From positions 18,236,120 through 18,300,119 of the forward strand of contig OX375880.1 of NCBI GenBank assembly GCA_947359465.1: a stretch of DNA of 64,000 nucleotides, written 5' to 3'. The first letter of the stretch is position 1. Every line of letters starts with the position of its first letter. Below are positions 45,441-55,078 of this stretch, piece after piece. Position numbers and translations under genes: made by a program. A model generated the notes under the pieces. That model made no database searches, had not been told where the DNA came from, and saw only the letters and a list, made by a program, of their open reading frames with translations. This DNA comes from Metellina segmentata (Eukaryota > Arthropoda > Arachnida > Araneae > Tetragnathidae).

Positions 45441-48400
45441 CTAGGGTTCATCAATTTTGATGCGCGATAAGGCATCTGCATTGCCATGCTTACTACCCTT
45501 TCTGTACAATATATTCATGTTATATCTTTGCAATGCCAAAGCCCAACGTGCAAGTTTTGCACCCTGTGGCATTCCCTGGGTCAAATAAGTAAGGGGGTTA
45601 TGATCGGAGACAATTTGGACTTGTGCTCCAAATATCCAAGTGTCAAATTTTTTCAACGCACTTAGAACAGCATACGCCTCCCGTTCGATAGTAGCCCAAC
45701 GAGTTTGGCATGGGGTGAGTTTTCTACTGTAAAAGGCGATAGGACGTTCTTTTCCGTCTTCGTCTTGCTGAGCTAGACACGCTCCAATCGCTGTTGCAGA
45801 AGCATCGGTGTACAACTGGTATGGCTGATCTAACACTGGAGTATATAAGAATGGAATTTCCGTCAGCCTTTGCTTCAATTGTTGGAAGCTTGCTTCCTCT
45901 TCATCACTCCAAGGTATTTTGTTGGGCACCCTTTTCTTTGTTAAGTTTGTTAAGGGTAAAACCAAGGACGAGAAATCCTGAATGTACTCCCGATAGTAGC
46001 TTGCCAGACCAATTATGCCTCTTAACTCTTTCTTAGTAGTTGGACGTGCTAAGTTCTGCATGGCTTCGATTTTCTGGGGATCTGGTGCATGTCTTCCGGA
46101 ACCTACAATGTGTCCCAGGAACCTCACTTGTTTTTTACCGAACTCGCACTTTTTAAGATTGACTGTTAATCCAACGGTCTGTAGAGTTCTCAGCACGTCT
46201 CTGATGTGACGCAAGTGATTCTCCCACGAGCTGGAAAAAATGGCCAGATCGTCGATATACGCACGGCAGTACTTTCTGTGTGTCTTAAGTACTTTGTCTA
46301 TGGACTTTTGGAACGTACTTCCAGCATTTTTAAGTCCAAATGGTAAAACGTTCCATTGAAAATGACCAGAGTGTGTCACAAATGCCGAATATGGTTTAGC
46401 TTCTTCTTCTAAAGGGATTTGCCAATAACCCTTTGTCAAATCTAGAACGCTGATGAAAGGAGCACTACCAATTTCAAATAGTAACTCGGTGGCCTGTTGC
46501 ATTGGATAAGCATCCGGGACAGTAAAACTGTTCAAAACTCGAAAGTCGACGCAAAGTCTTATACTTCCGTCCTTTTTGGCCACACAGACGACTGGGTGTG
46601 CCCACTCACTGTCACTCTCTTCAATCAGTCCTTGTTCAAGTAACTCTTGGATTTGGCGATCCACCTCGGTTTGTAAGGCGATGGGAACCCGATAGGGATG
46701 CATTTTCTTTGGCACACAATCTTTAGTTAGTTTGATTGAATGTCCATCAACTCTGGCTCGGCCAGGTCGTGCACTGAAAATTTCTCGAAACCCTTCCAAG
46801 GTCTGAACTAATTGGTGTCGCTGTTCTTCGCACAACGCCTCTGTAGTCTGGAACACATGACCCTTAATATCGTCGGCAGATTGACTCTTATTTCGAGTAG
46901 GGGCATAAAAGATTTCCCCAAAGTCCTGATCTTGTTCGAAAATCAACCCCACCTGTTCAACTCGGGCTATATAAGGTCGTAGTTTGTTGAAATGCAGCTC
47001 TTTTCGGCTTTTATCCTCCATCTCGACCAACGCAGAATGAGGTCGAGTTAACTGGATAATAGTTGCAGGTCCTGACCAGTTCTTCAGAAGTTTGTGACTA
47101 GAAGATGGAATAAGGATCAGTACCTTATCACCAACCTTGAAAGTCTTTTCTCTCGCTCTCAGATTATATTTAGATGTGTAATAGCCTTGTGCCTTTTCGG
47201 CATTCCCTGCGGCAATCTCGTGTGCCGTTTTCATCCTTTGACGAAGGTCTTCTAAGTATTTTTCAACAGAAGGAGATGCTCCCGTTGGAATTTCGGTTTC
47301 TCCTAACCAACTCTCCTTAATTAATTTTAATGGACCTGGAGGTAACCTTCCATATACCAACTGAAATGGCGATACTCCCGTGGTACTGTGAGGTACTTCT
47401 CTGTATGCGAATAGTAAGAAAGGGAGATGAATATCCCATTGTCGACCATTTTCTTGTATGTTCTTACTGAGCATATCCTTCAGGGTTTTGTTCCATCTCT
47501 CCACGGCTCCCATGCTTTCTGGATGCCCCGGAGTTGAAAATCTTGGTGACACCCCGATGACTTGCATGAAGCCCTTGGTGAGCTGTGCTGTGAAATTTGT
47601 CCCTTGATCGGTACAGATAGTTTTAGGAAACCCCGTCTGGGAGAAAATCTTCATCAGGACGTCGCAAGTTGTTTTCGCAGTAATGTTCTTGACTGGTATA
47701 GCTTCCGCCCATCTCGTGCACAAATCCACAGCACAAACGATAAACTTGTGCCCTCTTGAGGATGGTGGCTCTAGGGGACCAATACAATCTACACTCCACA
47801 CTTCAAAAGGATTTTCAGGTCTCACAATAGGTTGGATAGGAATTCTGTCATTGTAAGTGGTACCTCTACGTAGCTGGCAGACCTTGCAGCTTTCACAAAA
47901 ATGCTTGACATCAATCTTGATATTCGGCCAGTAAAAGGAATACTTTATCCGTTGTTTGGTTTTCTGTTCTCCTAAATGACCGGCCAATGGAATTTCGTGT
48001 GCCATTTTTAGGACATAGGGCCTTTTAAATTTAGGCAAAACTACCTGCTGAATTTTCTCTCCTCCTACGATTTCTGAGTGTACCAATAACCCATCTTGCA
48101 CTTCGAATGCATTTCTTCTATTTCTTGCTAATTCCCAAATATCCTTTAAACTTTCATCTTCCAATTGAAATTGCACGAACTCGTTCCGTTTCTCATTAAC
48201 CCCAGGGTGATTTGCGGTGTCACTACGGGCCAAGGTAAGTTCGTTTAAGGACGAAACTGAATAAATTTCTCCAACTCGAGAAACCCCTTCTTGGCTAATA
48301 ATATTGCCATAAAGTTCCACCTTCGAGTTTAAAGCGTCATACGTTGAAACGCTTACGAGCATGTCGCTTACTAATTTTTCAGACACTGCACATGTCACTG

Positions 48401-49901
48401 GGATTTCTCCGTGTCGTCCGTCATTGATTTTCACATGGATTATCTTGAGAGGTGCCATTTCTGTCTCACCAAATGCGGATACAATTTTAATTTTTCCTTC
48501 CCCTTCATTTTGAGAATCCTCAATCAGATCAGCCCGGATGACTGAAATCTGCGCTCCAGAGTCGATAATACCGTCGAAGATATTATTACCGCTTTTTAAA
48601 CTCACTATCTTGAGTTCATCAATACCTCTTTGGTATTCTACAGGCTTTGTGACTGGAACGGTCACTTTTGCCGTCAACATCGATGGAGGCTCCACCATGT
48701 CTTCCCTTGCACATGATGTTGTAGCGTCTTGGGCTCCAATATTGCTCACAACTGCTGAAGTTTGTCTTCTTCCTAGCTTAGGACATGCGTTTCTAAGATG
48801 CTGAAATGATCCGCAAGAATAACACTGAATCTTCTTCTTCCTTCCCGCTTCATTTTTCGGACTCGTATTACGTTGATGAGTACTCCTCTCGTGAAACTGT
48901 CCATATCTAGCAGGAAAATCGGAGTTCCTTTCTTGAAAGCGTCTTCTTTCTTGAAAATGTGAATTTCTTTCCTTATTTACTATGTTTTCAGGTGATTGGA
49001 ATTTCTTCTTGAACCCTCGAACACTTTCGTATTTGTCAAGGAGTTCCGCTAGAGTAGTAGGAGATTTTATTGTGCTCCACTCATCGACAAAATGCTCTCG
49101 CATTTCCGGAGGTACCTTACGTTTGAATTGATCCGTAATTACCAGATGCTTTAACGTTTCGAAATCCGCAACCTCAAGACCTTGAATCCATTCTTCAAAA
49201 TAATTTGTCAATTCAAAGGCAAAATCCTTCCACGATTTATCTTCAGTCCGCTTGAGCTGGACAAATTTCAATCGGAAGGTTTCTGGGCTTAGTTTAAACC
49301 TTTTTAGCAATAACCCTTTCACGTGGCTGTAGTCATATGCGACAGCCGCTTCTTCTCTAGCAATTAACTGAGTAATGTCATAGGGTAATAAACCCAAAAG
49401 CTGTGACACCCAGTCCTCCCTTTTTATGTGAGCATGTTCTGCCTGCCTCTCGAAAAGAACCAGATATAGACTGATGTCTCCTTCTTTAGGATCGAACTTC
49501 TGCATCACTCTTTGTAAATCGTAGATGTGCTTAGAGTTGCTCGAATTCCCTTCATTTGATGTTTCTGTATTGTGACGGCCTTCCATTTCGAGCCTTAGCT
49601 TTTCTAACTCGAAAACAGAACGTTTCTCGAGTTCCATCACAAAACGTCTTTCTTCAGACTCAGCAGCGAGGCGCTTTTCCTCACTTTCAGCCAAGAAACG
49701 CCTTTCCTCGGCATTTTTCCGATCTGTTATGATACTGTTTAAAAGATTTTCGGTAAACTCCTGTTCATATTCTTCGCTGTTCAATATTGAGTTCTTTAAA
49801 TCGATGATTTTGTGTTGCGGCAACACATCTAACCCCAATTCATCTGCCAACACCTTCAAATCCTCCTTCCTTGCTTTCGCGAGATACGCCATCCCAAACA
49901 A
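45441..49901 (-). CDS. gag-pol: Gag-Pol polyprotein, Gmr1-type Ty3/gypsy retrotransposon
   Basis: Single 1486-residue frame with no stop or frameshift. Domains in order: Gag with charged coiled-coil-like repeats (about 60-110) and a capsid-like region (125-300); CCHC knuckle CYSCGSFQHLRNAC (360-373); aspartic protease DSGA (447-450); integrase zinc finger H635, H642, C672, C675; integrase core D705, D765, E801 (DD35E); a GPY/F-like module near 939-960; reverse transcriptase with YIDD at 1215-1218; RNase H with D1366, E1408, D1433 and D1476. All catalytic residues I can check are present. Integrase precedes reverse transcriptase, unlike standard Ty3/gypsy, which puts it last. The ATG at 49,901 is the first in frame; M4 is an alternative. 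Gag and Pol are fused without a recoding site, so Gag excess must be managed in another way. Probably complete and recently active; expression is not shown. Confidence 0.96.
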   Translation of the reverse strand: MFGMAYLAKARKEDLKVLADELGLDVLPQHKIIDLKNSILNSEEYEQEFTENLLNSIITDRKNAEERRFLAESEEKRLAAESEERRFVMELEKRSVFELEKLRLEMEGRHNTETSNEGNSSNSKHIYDLQRVMQKFDPKEGDISLYLVLFERQAEHAHIKREDWVSQLLGLLPYDITQLIAREEAAVAYDYSHVKGLLLKRFKLSPETFRLKFVQLKRTEDKSWKDFAFELTNYFEEWIQGLEVADFETLKHLVITDQFKRKVPPEMREHFVDEWSTIKSPTTLAELLDKYESVRGFKKKFQSPENIVNKERNSHFQERRRFQERNSDFPARYGQFHERSTHQRNTSPKNEAGRKKKIQCYSCGSFQHLRNACPKLGRRQTSAVVSNIGAQDATTSCAREDMVEPPSMLTAKVTVPVTKPVEYQRGIDELKIVSLKSGNNIFDGIIDSGAQISVIRADLIEDSQNEGEGKIKIVSAFGETEMAPLKIIHVKINDGRHGEIPVTCAVSEKLVSDMLVSVSTYDALNSKVELYGNIISQEGVSRVGEIYSVSSLNELTLARSDTANHPGVNEKRNEFVQFQLEDESLKDIWELARNRRNAFEVQDGLLVHSEIVGGEKIQQVVLPKFKRPYVLKMAHEIPLAGHLGEQKTKQRIKYSFYWPNIKIDVKHFCESCKVCQLRRGTTYNDRIPIQPIVRPENPFEVWSVDCIGPLEPPSSRGHKFIVCAVDLCTRWAEAIPVKNITAKTTCDVLMKIFSQTGFPKTICTDQGTNFTAQLTKGFMQVIGVSPRFSTPGHPESMGAVERWNKTLKDMLSKNIQENGRQWDIHLPFLLFAYREVPHSTTGVSPFQLVYGRLPPGPLKLIKESWLGETEIPTGASPSVEKYLEDLRQRMKTAHEIAAGNAEKAQGYYTSKYNLRAREKTFKVGDKVLILIPSSSHKLLKNWSGPATIIQLTRPHSALVEMEDKSRKELHFNKLRPYIARVEQVGLIFEQDQDFGEIFYAPTRNKSQSADDIKGHVFQTTEALCEEQRHQLVQTLEGFREIFSARPGRARVDGHSIKLTKDCVPKKMHPYRVPIALQTEVDRQIQELLEQGLIEESDSEWAHPVVCVAKKDGSIRLCVDFRVLNSFTVPDAYPMQQATELLFEIGSAPFISVLDLTKGYWQIPLEEEAKPYSAFVTHSGHFQWNVLPFGLKNAGSTFQKSIDKVLKTHRKYCRAYIDDLAIFSSSWENHLRHIRDVLRTLQTVGLTVNLKKCEFGKKQVRFLGHIVGSGRHAPDPQKIEAMQNLARPTTKKELRGIIGLASYYREYIQDFSSLVLPLTNLTKKRVPNKIPWSDEEEASFQQLKQRLTEIPFLYTPVLDQPYQLYTDASATAIGACLAQQDEDGKERPIAFYSRKLTPCQTRWATIEREAYAVLSALKKFDTWIFGAQVQIVSDHNPLTYLTQGMPQGAKLARWALALQRYNMNILYRKGSKHGNADALSRIKIDEP

Positions 49902-50318
49902 ATTTAACTCAGGAATTAAATTTACGCCACAGAATGCAGAAATAAAAAAAATAAAAAGGTTGGAAACCTCACTCTAAATAGTCTAAAATTATGATTTATA
50001 TTAACTTTACGCCTTAGCGACAAGCATTCCCAGAAATCCCCGTTTTCCAAAACGAAATAGTTATTCTCTAACCCAATAACACAAAAAGTATCTAGTTCTG
50101 ATGAACTGTTTCACAATTAACCATTAATCTAATTAACACATGGTGTGCTAAATAAAATTTGCACTGTGGTGCACATAACACGTAAGTGTTCTAAACAAAA
50201 TGAATAGCATTAGCTTTCAACAAAGTCTACTTTCGCTCCGTAATTGTGTGGGAGTTGCATGAATTAAAAAAATAAAAACTCAGGATGAGCTCTCACCTTC
50301 ATTTCCAGGGTTCGACGA
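49902..50318 (-). other. 5' leader of the LTR element
   Basis: Between the primer-binding site and the Gag-Pol start there are about 417 bases, AT-rich, without a long frame. This is where packaging signals would be expected; none can be named. Confidence 0.6.
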
Positions 50319-50335
50319 TCCTACCGACTGCGCCA
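50319..50335 (-). other. primer-binding site, tRNA-Ser type
   Basis: The plus strand here reads TCCTACCGACTGCGCCA, equal to a tRNA 3' end with CCA. CGACTGCG is the acceptor strand I expect for arthropod tRNA-Ser (pairing with a GCAGTCG 5' end), and GTTCGA just upstream fits a T-arm with a 1-2 base difference. It lies 3 nt from the 5' LTR. The tRNA assignment is from general knowledge, not a search. Confidence 0.75.
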
Positions 50336-50338
50336 GAG

Positions 50339-50784
50339 TGGTCCGAGGCCGATGGTTGTTGATGAACTCCGTCGTGAAAGTTTAGTAAAAAAAAACTCAA
50401 AAGACAGAGTCAAAATTCTGTATTTGGAGTATATTTTACTAAATTTAATCGATCGTCACGTAAGTTACATGTAGTATAAAGTAGCAATTACATTTGGATA
50501 GGCATTCAAAATTGTACTTTCCTCCCACCGCTGTATAAAATCTTTACTTGATCTCCTCTGTTCTAAAGATGGATTTTATCTTTTAGTTGTCTTGGTAACT
50601 ATAACTATTTATTGCTCTGACTTTTTTTTATTGGCTTTTGCCGCACTTCCTCGGCTTGAAATCTTGTGGACGTTTCTTTTAATTGAAAAAGCTTTGTTCT
50701 TAGGTTGCCAGCTTGGCGTTTTCTATGTAGGGTTGCCAACTTGGCGTTTCACTTCTTGTAAGATGCGAGATGGCGAACCTTACA
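50339..50784 (-). repeat. 5' LTR of the Gmr1-type element (446 bp)
   Basis: Plus-strand TGGTCCGAGG to GAACCTTACA. Flanking host text CTAACAATAC (50,785-50,794) resembles CTAACAGTAG just left of the 3' LTR (44,691-44,700). It matches at 8 of 10 positions, whereas Ty3/gypsy elements normally leave 4-6 bp. Confidence 0.97.
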
Positions 50785-50859
50785 CTAACAATACAATAAG
50801 TTTGAAATAATTAAGATTTTAACTTGTTTAATTTTCTGTCAAAAAAATTATCATTGCTG

Positions 50860-50945
50860 TTAAGGTAGGTAGGTATTTTGACGTCGCACTGGAGCAAAAC
50901 CACGGATTATTAGCAACTGTCCTGGATGAAATCAGAACATTGCAG
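50860..50945 (-). mobile_element. SINE family II tail fragment
   Basis: GGTAGGTAGGTATTTTGACG then TCGCACTGGAGCAAAACC. It stops within the 3' segment. Confidence 0.7.
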
Positions 50946-50974
50946 TTACGAAAACTAAAAACCTTCAGTCGTTT

Positions 50975-51245
50975 TTCTAGTCGCAGAGTTCGTATTCTCT
51001 CTTAACATAATGGTAATTATTGTCGCATTTGTTTCACATGTAATGTCGCTAAATTTGACGCCAATTTCATTCTGATGTCAGAATGCAATTTCCATGAAAA
51101 AAAATGAGAATGTTTCTAAGTGTGTCTGCGCTTTACTTTTTTTTATTTCAAACCTACAGAGTAACATTTGCAAAATTTGCTCTTCAACCTTGCGGTTCCA
51201 AGCGCTATATCATTTTGAAACTAACAGAACAATGAACTTGAAATA
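50975..51245 (+). repeat. uninterrupted paralogue of the segment at 44,476-44,700
   Basis: Same order of motifs as the split copy, ending TTTTGAAACTAACAGAACAA then CTTGAAATAATTAGG without an LTR element between. The copies are clearly diverged, so the duplication is older than the insertion. Confidence 0.8.
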
Positions 51246-51249
51246 ATTA

Positions 51250-51725
51250 GGTAGGTTGATAGCTAATTAACGTCGCTCTCTACAGCACACCGGGCTATTG
51301 GCAACGGTCCATGATCAATCCCCAAGGGAAACATCCAACGCCTCGTAATTTTGAACCACGGTCAGATGACGAGGTTAACCCCTGAGCTGGCACAGCACTC
51401 TCCATACTTCCTTACCACTCCAACGTGAGGACATTAGAAGACAAGACAGTTTAAACGTGCACCAGCCCCCATGTACACGACGGCCTTGGACTGGCTATTG
51501 ACGACGGTCCGGGATCAATCCCCTAAGGGAAAGACCCGAGGACAACACCTCGTCATTTTGAACCACGGTCAGATGACTAAGCAACGCATGAGCTGGCACC
51601 CCATTCTCCAAACTTCCACACCAACCCAACGTGAGGACTTTCGGCCACGACAGATTTAAGATGTACCAGCCGCCTCTACACCATAAGCTTACAAACATCC
51701 ATACCCGGATTCGAACCAGGAACCT
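51250..51725 (-). mobile_element. SINE family II joined to family I
   Basis: 51,250-51,490 is family II (tail AGGTAGGTTGATAGC, end GTACACGACGGCC). 51,491-51,725 is a family I body and head ending at GAACCAGGAACCTT, where the mariner end starts. Tail and A-box are missing from the second piece. Confidence 0.8.
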
Positions 51726-51778
51726 TACAGATATGAAAGTATTACCCCTTTATTACTTTTCCACATAATTTCCTTGGA

Positions 51779-51955
51779 TTGGTGTGTAAGTTTGGAGAGT
51801 GGGGTGCCAGCTCAGATGTTGCTTCGTCATCTGACCGTGGTTCAAAATTACGAGTTGTTGTCCTCGGATCTTTCCCTTAAGAGATTGATCCCGGACCGTC
51901 GTCAATAGCCCGTTGTGTTGCTCTAGTACGACGTTAACTAAACATTACCTCACCT
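51779..51955 (+). mobile_element. 5'-truncated SINE inside the mariner element (copy 1)
   Basis: Body from AGTTTGGAGAGTGGGGTGCC to GTACGACGTTAACTAAACAT and ACC-rich tail. It is repeated in copy 2 at 52,178-52,365 with small differences, so both come from the duplication rather than separate insertions. A minus-strand SINE head fragment (52,033-52,115) separates the two units. Confidence 0.85.
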
Positions 51956-52177
51956 TACCACATAATTTCCATGCATGTTGAGGCATTTTTCTCCACGATG
52001 GATCAGTTTGAAAATCCCAATCTTATAAAACTTCGGCCACGACAGATTTAAGGTGCACCAGCCGCCTCTACACCATACGCTTGCACAAATCCATGCCCGG
52101 TCCCGGATTCGAACCAGGAACCTTACAGATATGAAAGTATTACCCCTTTATTACTTTTCCACATAATTTCCTTGGAT

Positions 52178-52365
52178 TGGTGAGGAAGTTTGGAGATTGG
52201 GGTGCCAGCTCAGGTGCTGCTTCGTTATCTGACCGTGGTTCAAAATTACGAGGTGTCGTCCTCGGATCTTTCCTTCAAGGGACTGATCCCGGACCGTCGT
52301 CAATAGCCCGTTGTGTTGCTCTAGTACGACATTAACTAAACATTACCTCACCTTACCACATAATT
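52178..52365 (+). mobile_element. 5'-truncated SINE inside the mariner element (copy 2)
   Basis: Second copy of the SINE at 51,779-51,955 in the same flanking context (CCTTGGATTGGTG before, CCTCACCTTACCACATAATT after). Confidence 0.85.
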
Positions 52366-52640
52366 TCCATGCATGTTGAGGCATTTTTCCCAACTATGGA
52401 ACAGTTTGAAAATCCTAATCTTATAAAACTCCGAACCACCTTCGCCCGGCCCGTTTGAGTGCCGTCGTCAGAGTCAAACTTCTTACAGTGAAGGAACTTC
52501 TTTATGGGTCCAAACAGATGGAAATCGGAGGGTGCAAAGTCCAGGCTGTAGGGACAGTGCTCCAAAACTTCCGAACCGAAACCCTGCACTATTACACAAA
52601 CTAGGCGAGACACATGTGGACGAGCGATGTCGTGCAGCAG
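52353..52640 (-). pseudogene. mariner transposase C-terminal remnant
   Basis: Frame 52,613-52,353 reads CPYSLDFAPSDFHLFGPIKK, the mariner signature around the last catalytic D (YSPDLAPSDYHLF in the family, here with L in place of P). KKFDSDD follows. The N-terminal two thirds are absent, and the region beyond 52.64 kb is rearranged, with repeated AAGAAGTTTGACTGAAGAAG. Confidence 0.88.
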
Positions 52641-52889
52641 TCGAATGTGTTGATTTGTCGCACTGCGCTTTGGACCCTTAAAGAAGTTCCTTGACGGTAA
52701 GAAGTTTGACTGAAGAAGACTTTTAAATTTTTGACGCTAAGAAGTTTGACTGAAGAAGACATTTAAAGTTTTGATGGTAAGAAGCTTTTGACACCGGGAT
52801 TTTCAAACTGATCCATCGTTGGGAAAAATGCCTCAACATGAATGGAAATTATGTGGAAAAGTAATAAATGGGTAATACTTTCATATCTG

Positions 52890-53449
52890 TTTCCTATTTT
52901 CATTAATTGCTTTTATTATTATTATTTTTTTACATTATGTGTGCGTTACTCATTGATACTCCCTCGTATAAATTAATAAGTGTGTAGGAACGTATCAATT
53001 ACACTTTCAAGAGGCCACACGTCATCCTATACCATATGAAACTATGAAGGTTCAATTCATTAAAGCATTTTATTTCTTAGTATATACAAATAACAGCTCA
53101 ATCAAGTTTAAAATGTCAGGACAATCCAGTTATTTTCGAAGGATTCACGAAATTAAATTCTTCTCTTAACACTTCGCAGGTTTCCTCTGAGGTTTCATTT
53201 GTTCGTTAATTACGCCTTCGGATGTAAACTTGACAACGCAACTTACTATTTATTTTTGGAACAAGAATTTAAATCTATTCATCGTATAAAATTTGTTGAA
53301 AAAATCTAAGCATTTTCTAATTGGTAGATTTGTACCGCAGAATCACGAGTTGCCTGATAGGTTCGTTGCCATGCAACCAATACAAATCAGGAATTTATTC
53401 GCACCACGCAAGGTATTGGTGTAGGTATTTTTTAATTAATGTCACACTG
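52890..53449. other. non-coding stretch, nothing recognised
   Basis: AT-rich, no gene. A short SINE family II tail-like piece lies at 53,420-53,450. Confidence 0.45.
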
Positions 53450-53775
53450 GTAATTTTGGTAATTTACGTCGTACTAGAGCAACGCAACGGATTATTGACG
53501 ATGGTCCGGAATCAGTCCCTTAAGGGAAAGATTCGAGGACAACACCTCGTAATTTTGAACCACGGTCAGATGACATAGCAACACCTGAGCTGGCACCCCA
53601 CTTTCCAAACTTCCAAGCCAACCCAACGTGAGGACTTTCGGCCACGACAGATTTAAGGTGCACCAGCCGCCTCTACACCATACGTTTACAAACATCCATG
53701 CCCGGACCCGGATTCGAACCAGGAACCTTCCGATCTAGAGGCTAACACCTTAACCACTATACCAGTTGGTCGGCA
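53450..53775 (-). mobile_element. SINE family I in the same Helitron context as at 37.6 kb
   Basis: Nearly full-length minus-strand SINE ending GTTGGTCGGC at 53,775. It is followed by ACTATTACAAAAGGAAGTG, exactly the junction seen at 37,928-37,945. Confidence 0.9.
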
Positions 53776-53854
53776 CTATTACAAAAGGAAGTGTTTGTCT
53801 GTCTGTTTCTTGCCGCAAAATCCTGACGATTCTATGGCACTTACAGCAATGAGG
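53776..53854 (+). mobile_element. Helitron 5' fragment attached to the SINE
   Basis: 78 bases matching 37,929-38,010 (TTGTCTGTCTGTTTCTTGCC, GATTCTATGGCACTTACAGC) up to AATGAG. It is then cut by the next SINE. Confidence 0.88.
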
Positions 53855-54182
53855 GCCGATCAACCGGTATAGTGGTTAAGGTGTTAGCCTCTAGATCGGA
53901 AGGTTCCTGGTTCGAATCCGGGTCCGGGCATGGATGTTTGTAAGTGTATGGTGTAGAGGCGGCTGGTGCACCTTAAATCTGTCGTGGCCGAAAGTCCTCA
54001 CATTGGGTTGGCGTGGAAGTTTGGAGAATAGGGTGCCAGCTCAGGTGTTGATTCGTCATCTGACCGTTTTTCAAAATTACGAGGTGTTGTCCTCGGATCT
54101 TTCCCTTAAGGGACTTATCCCGGACCGTCGTCAATAGCCCGTTGTGTTGCTCTAGTACGACGTAAACTAAAAATTACCATTA
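53855..54182 (+). mobile_element. SINE family I, full length
   Basis: GCCGATCAACCGGTATAGTG head with A-box, exact B-box GGTTCGAATCCGGG, body, and tail TTACCATTACCATTACC. It starts the tandem array that follows. Confidence 0.93.
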
Positions 54183-54189
54183 CCATTAC

Positions 54190-54735
54190 CGAATCCGGGT
54201 CCGAGCATAGGTGTTTGTAAGCGTATGGTGTAGAGGCGGCTGGTGCACCTTAAATCTGTCGTGGCCGAAAGTCCTCACGTTGGGTTGGTGTGGAAGTTTG
54301 GAGAGTGAGGTCCCAGCTCAGGTGTTGCTTCGTCATCTGACCGTGGTTCAAAATTACGAGGTGTTGTCCTAGAATCTTTCCCTTAAGGGACTGATCCCGG
54401 ACCGTCTTCAATAGCCCGTTGTGTTGCTCTAGTACGACGTAAACTAAAAATTACCATTACCATTACCGAATCCGGGTCCGAGCATAGGTGTTTGTAAGCG
54501 TATGGTGTAGAGGCGGCTGGTGCACCTTAAATCTGTCGTGGCCGAAAGTCCTCACGTTGGGTTGGTGTGGAAGTTTGGAGAGTGAGGTCCCAGCTCAGGT
54601 GTTGCTTCGTCATCTGACCGTGGTTCAAAATTACGAGGTGTTGTCCTAGAATCTTTCCCTTAAGGGATTGATAACGGACCGTCGTCAATAGCCCGTTGGG
54701 TTGCTCCAGATGGACGTTAATTAAAGTACCTACCA
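54190..54735 (+). repeat. two tandem SINE units, period 277 bp, joined at the B-box
   Basis: GAATCCGGGTCCGAGCATAG starts at 54,191 and 54,468. Each unit begins inside the B-box directly after the previous unit's ATTACC tail and lacks the A-box. Shared changes (GAGCATAGG, GAGAGTGAGGTCCCAGC) show duplication of one unit. The second unit switches to a family II-like end (GATGGACGTTAATTAAAGTA). Confidence 0.93.
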
Positions 54736-54761
54736 ACCTTCCACACAACGCCAACATGAGG

Positions 54762-55078
54762 TAATGGTAATTTTAGTTAACGTCGTACTAGAGCAACACA
54801 ACGGGCTATTGACGACGGTCCGGGATCATTCCTTTAAGGGAAAGATTCGAGGACAACACCTCGTAATTTTGAACCACGGTCAGATGACGAAGCAACACCT
54901 GAGCTGGCACCTCACTGTCCAAACTTTCACATCAACTCAACGTGAAGAGTTTCGGCCACGACAGATTTAAGGTGCACCAGCCGCCTCTACACCATACGCT
55001 AACAAACATCCATGCCCGGACCTGGATTCGAACCAGCAACCTTCCGATCTAGAGGCCAACACCTCAACCACTATACCG
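54762..55078 (-). mobile_element. SINE family I, near full length
   Basis: GGTAATGGTAATTTTAGTTA tail, body, reverse B-box GGATTCGAACC, head to ACTATACCG. The last bases of the head are missing. Confidence 0.9.

Larger units (their letters stand above)
51728..52889 (-). mobile_element. mariner-like element with long inverted ends and a 5' tandem duplication
   Basis: Left end CAGATATGAAAGTATTACCC and right end, inverted, the same 20 bases apart from one substitution; identity continues for about 45 bp through TTTTCCACATAATTTCC. A second copy of the left end starts at 52,116. The stretch from the left end through a SINE fragment to CAATCTTATAAAACT is present twice about 390 bp apart. Confidence 0.85.

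Noticed and set aside
44701..50784. Endogenous retrovirus with an envelope gene
   Set aside because: After RNase H there are only about 290 bases before the LTR and no second frame, so there is no envelope gene.
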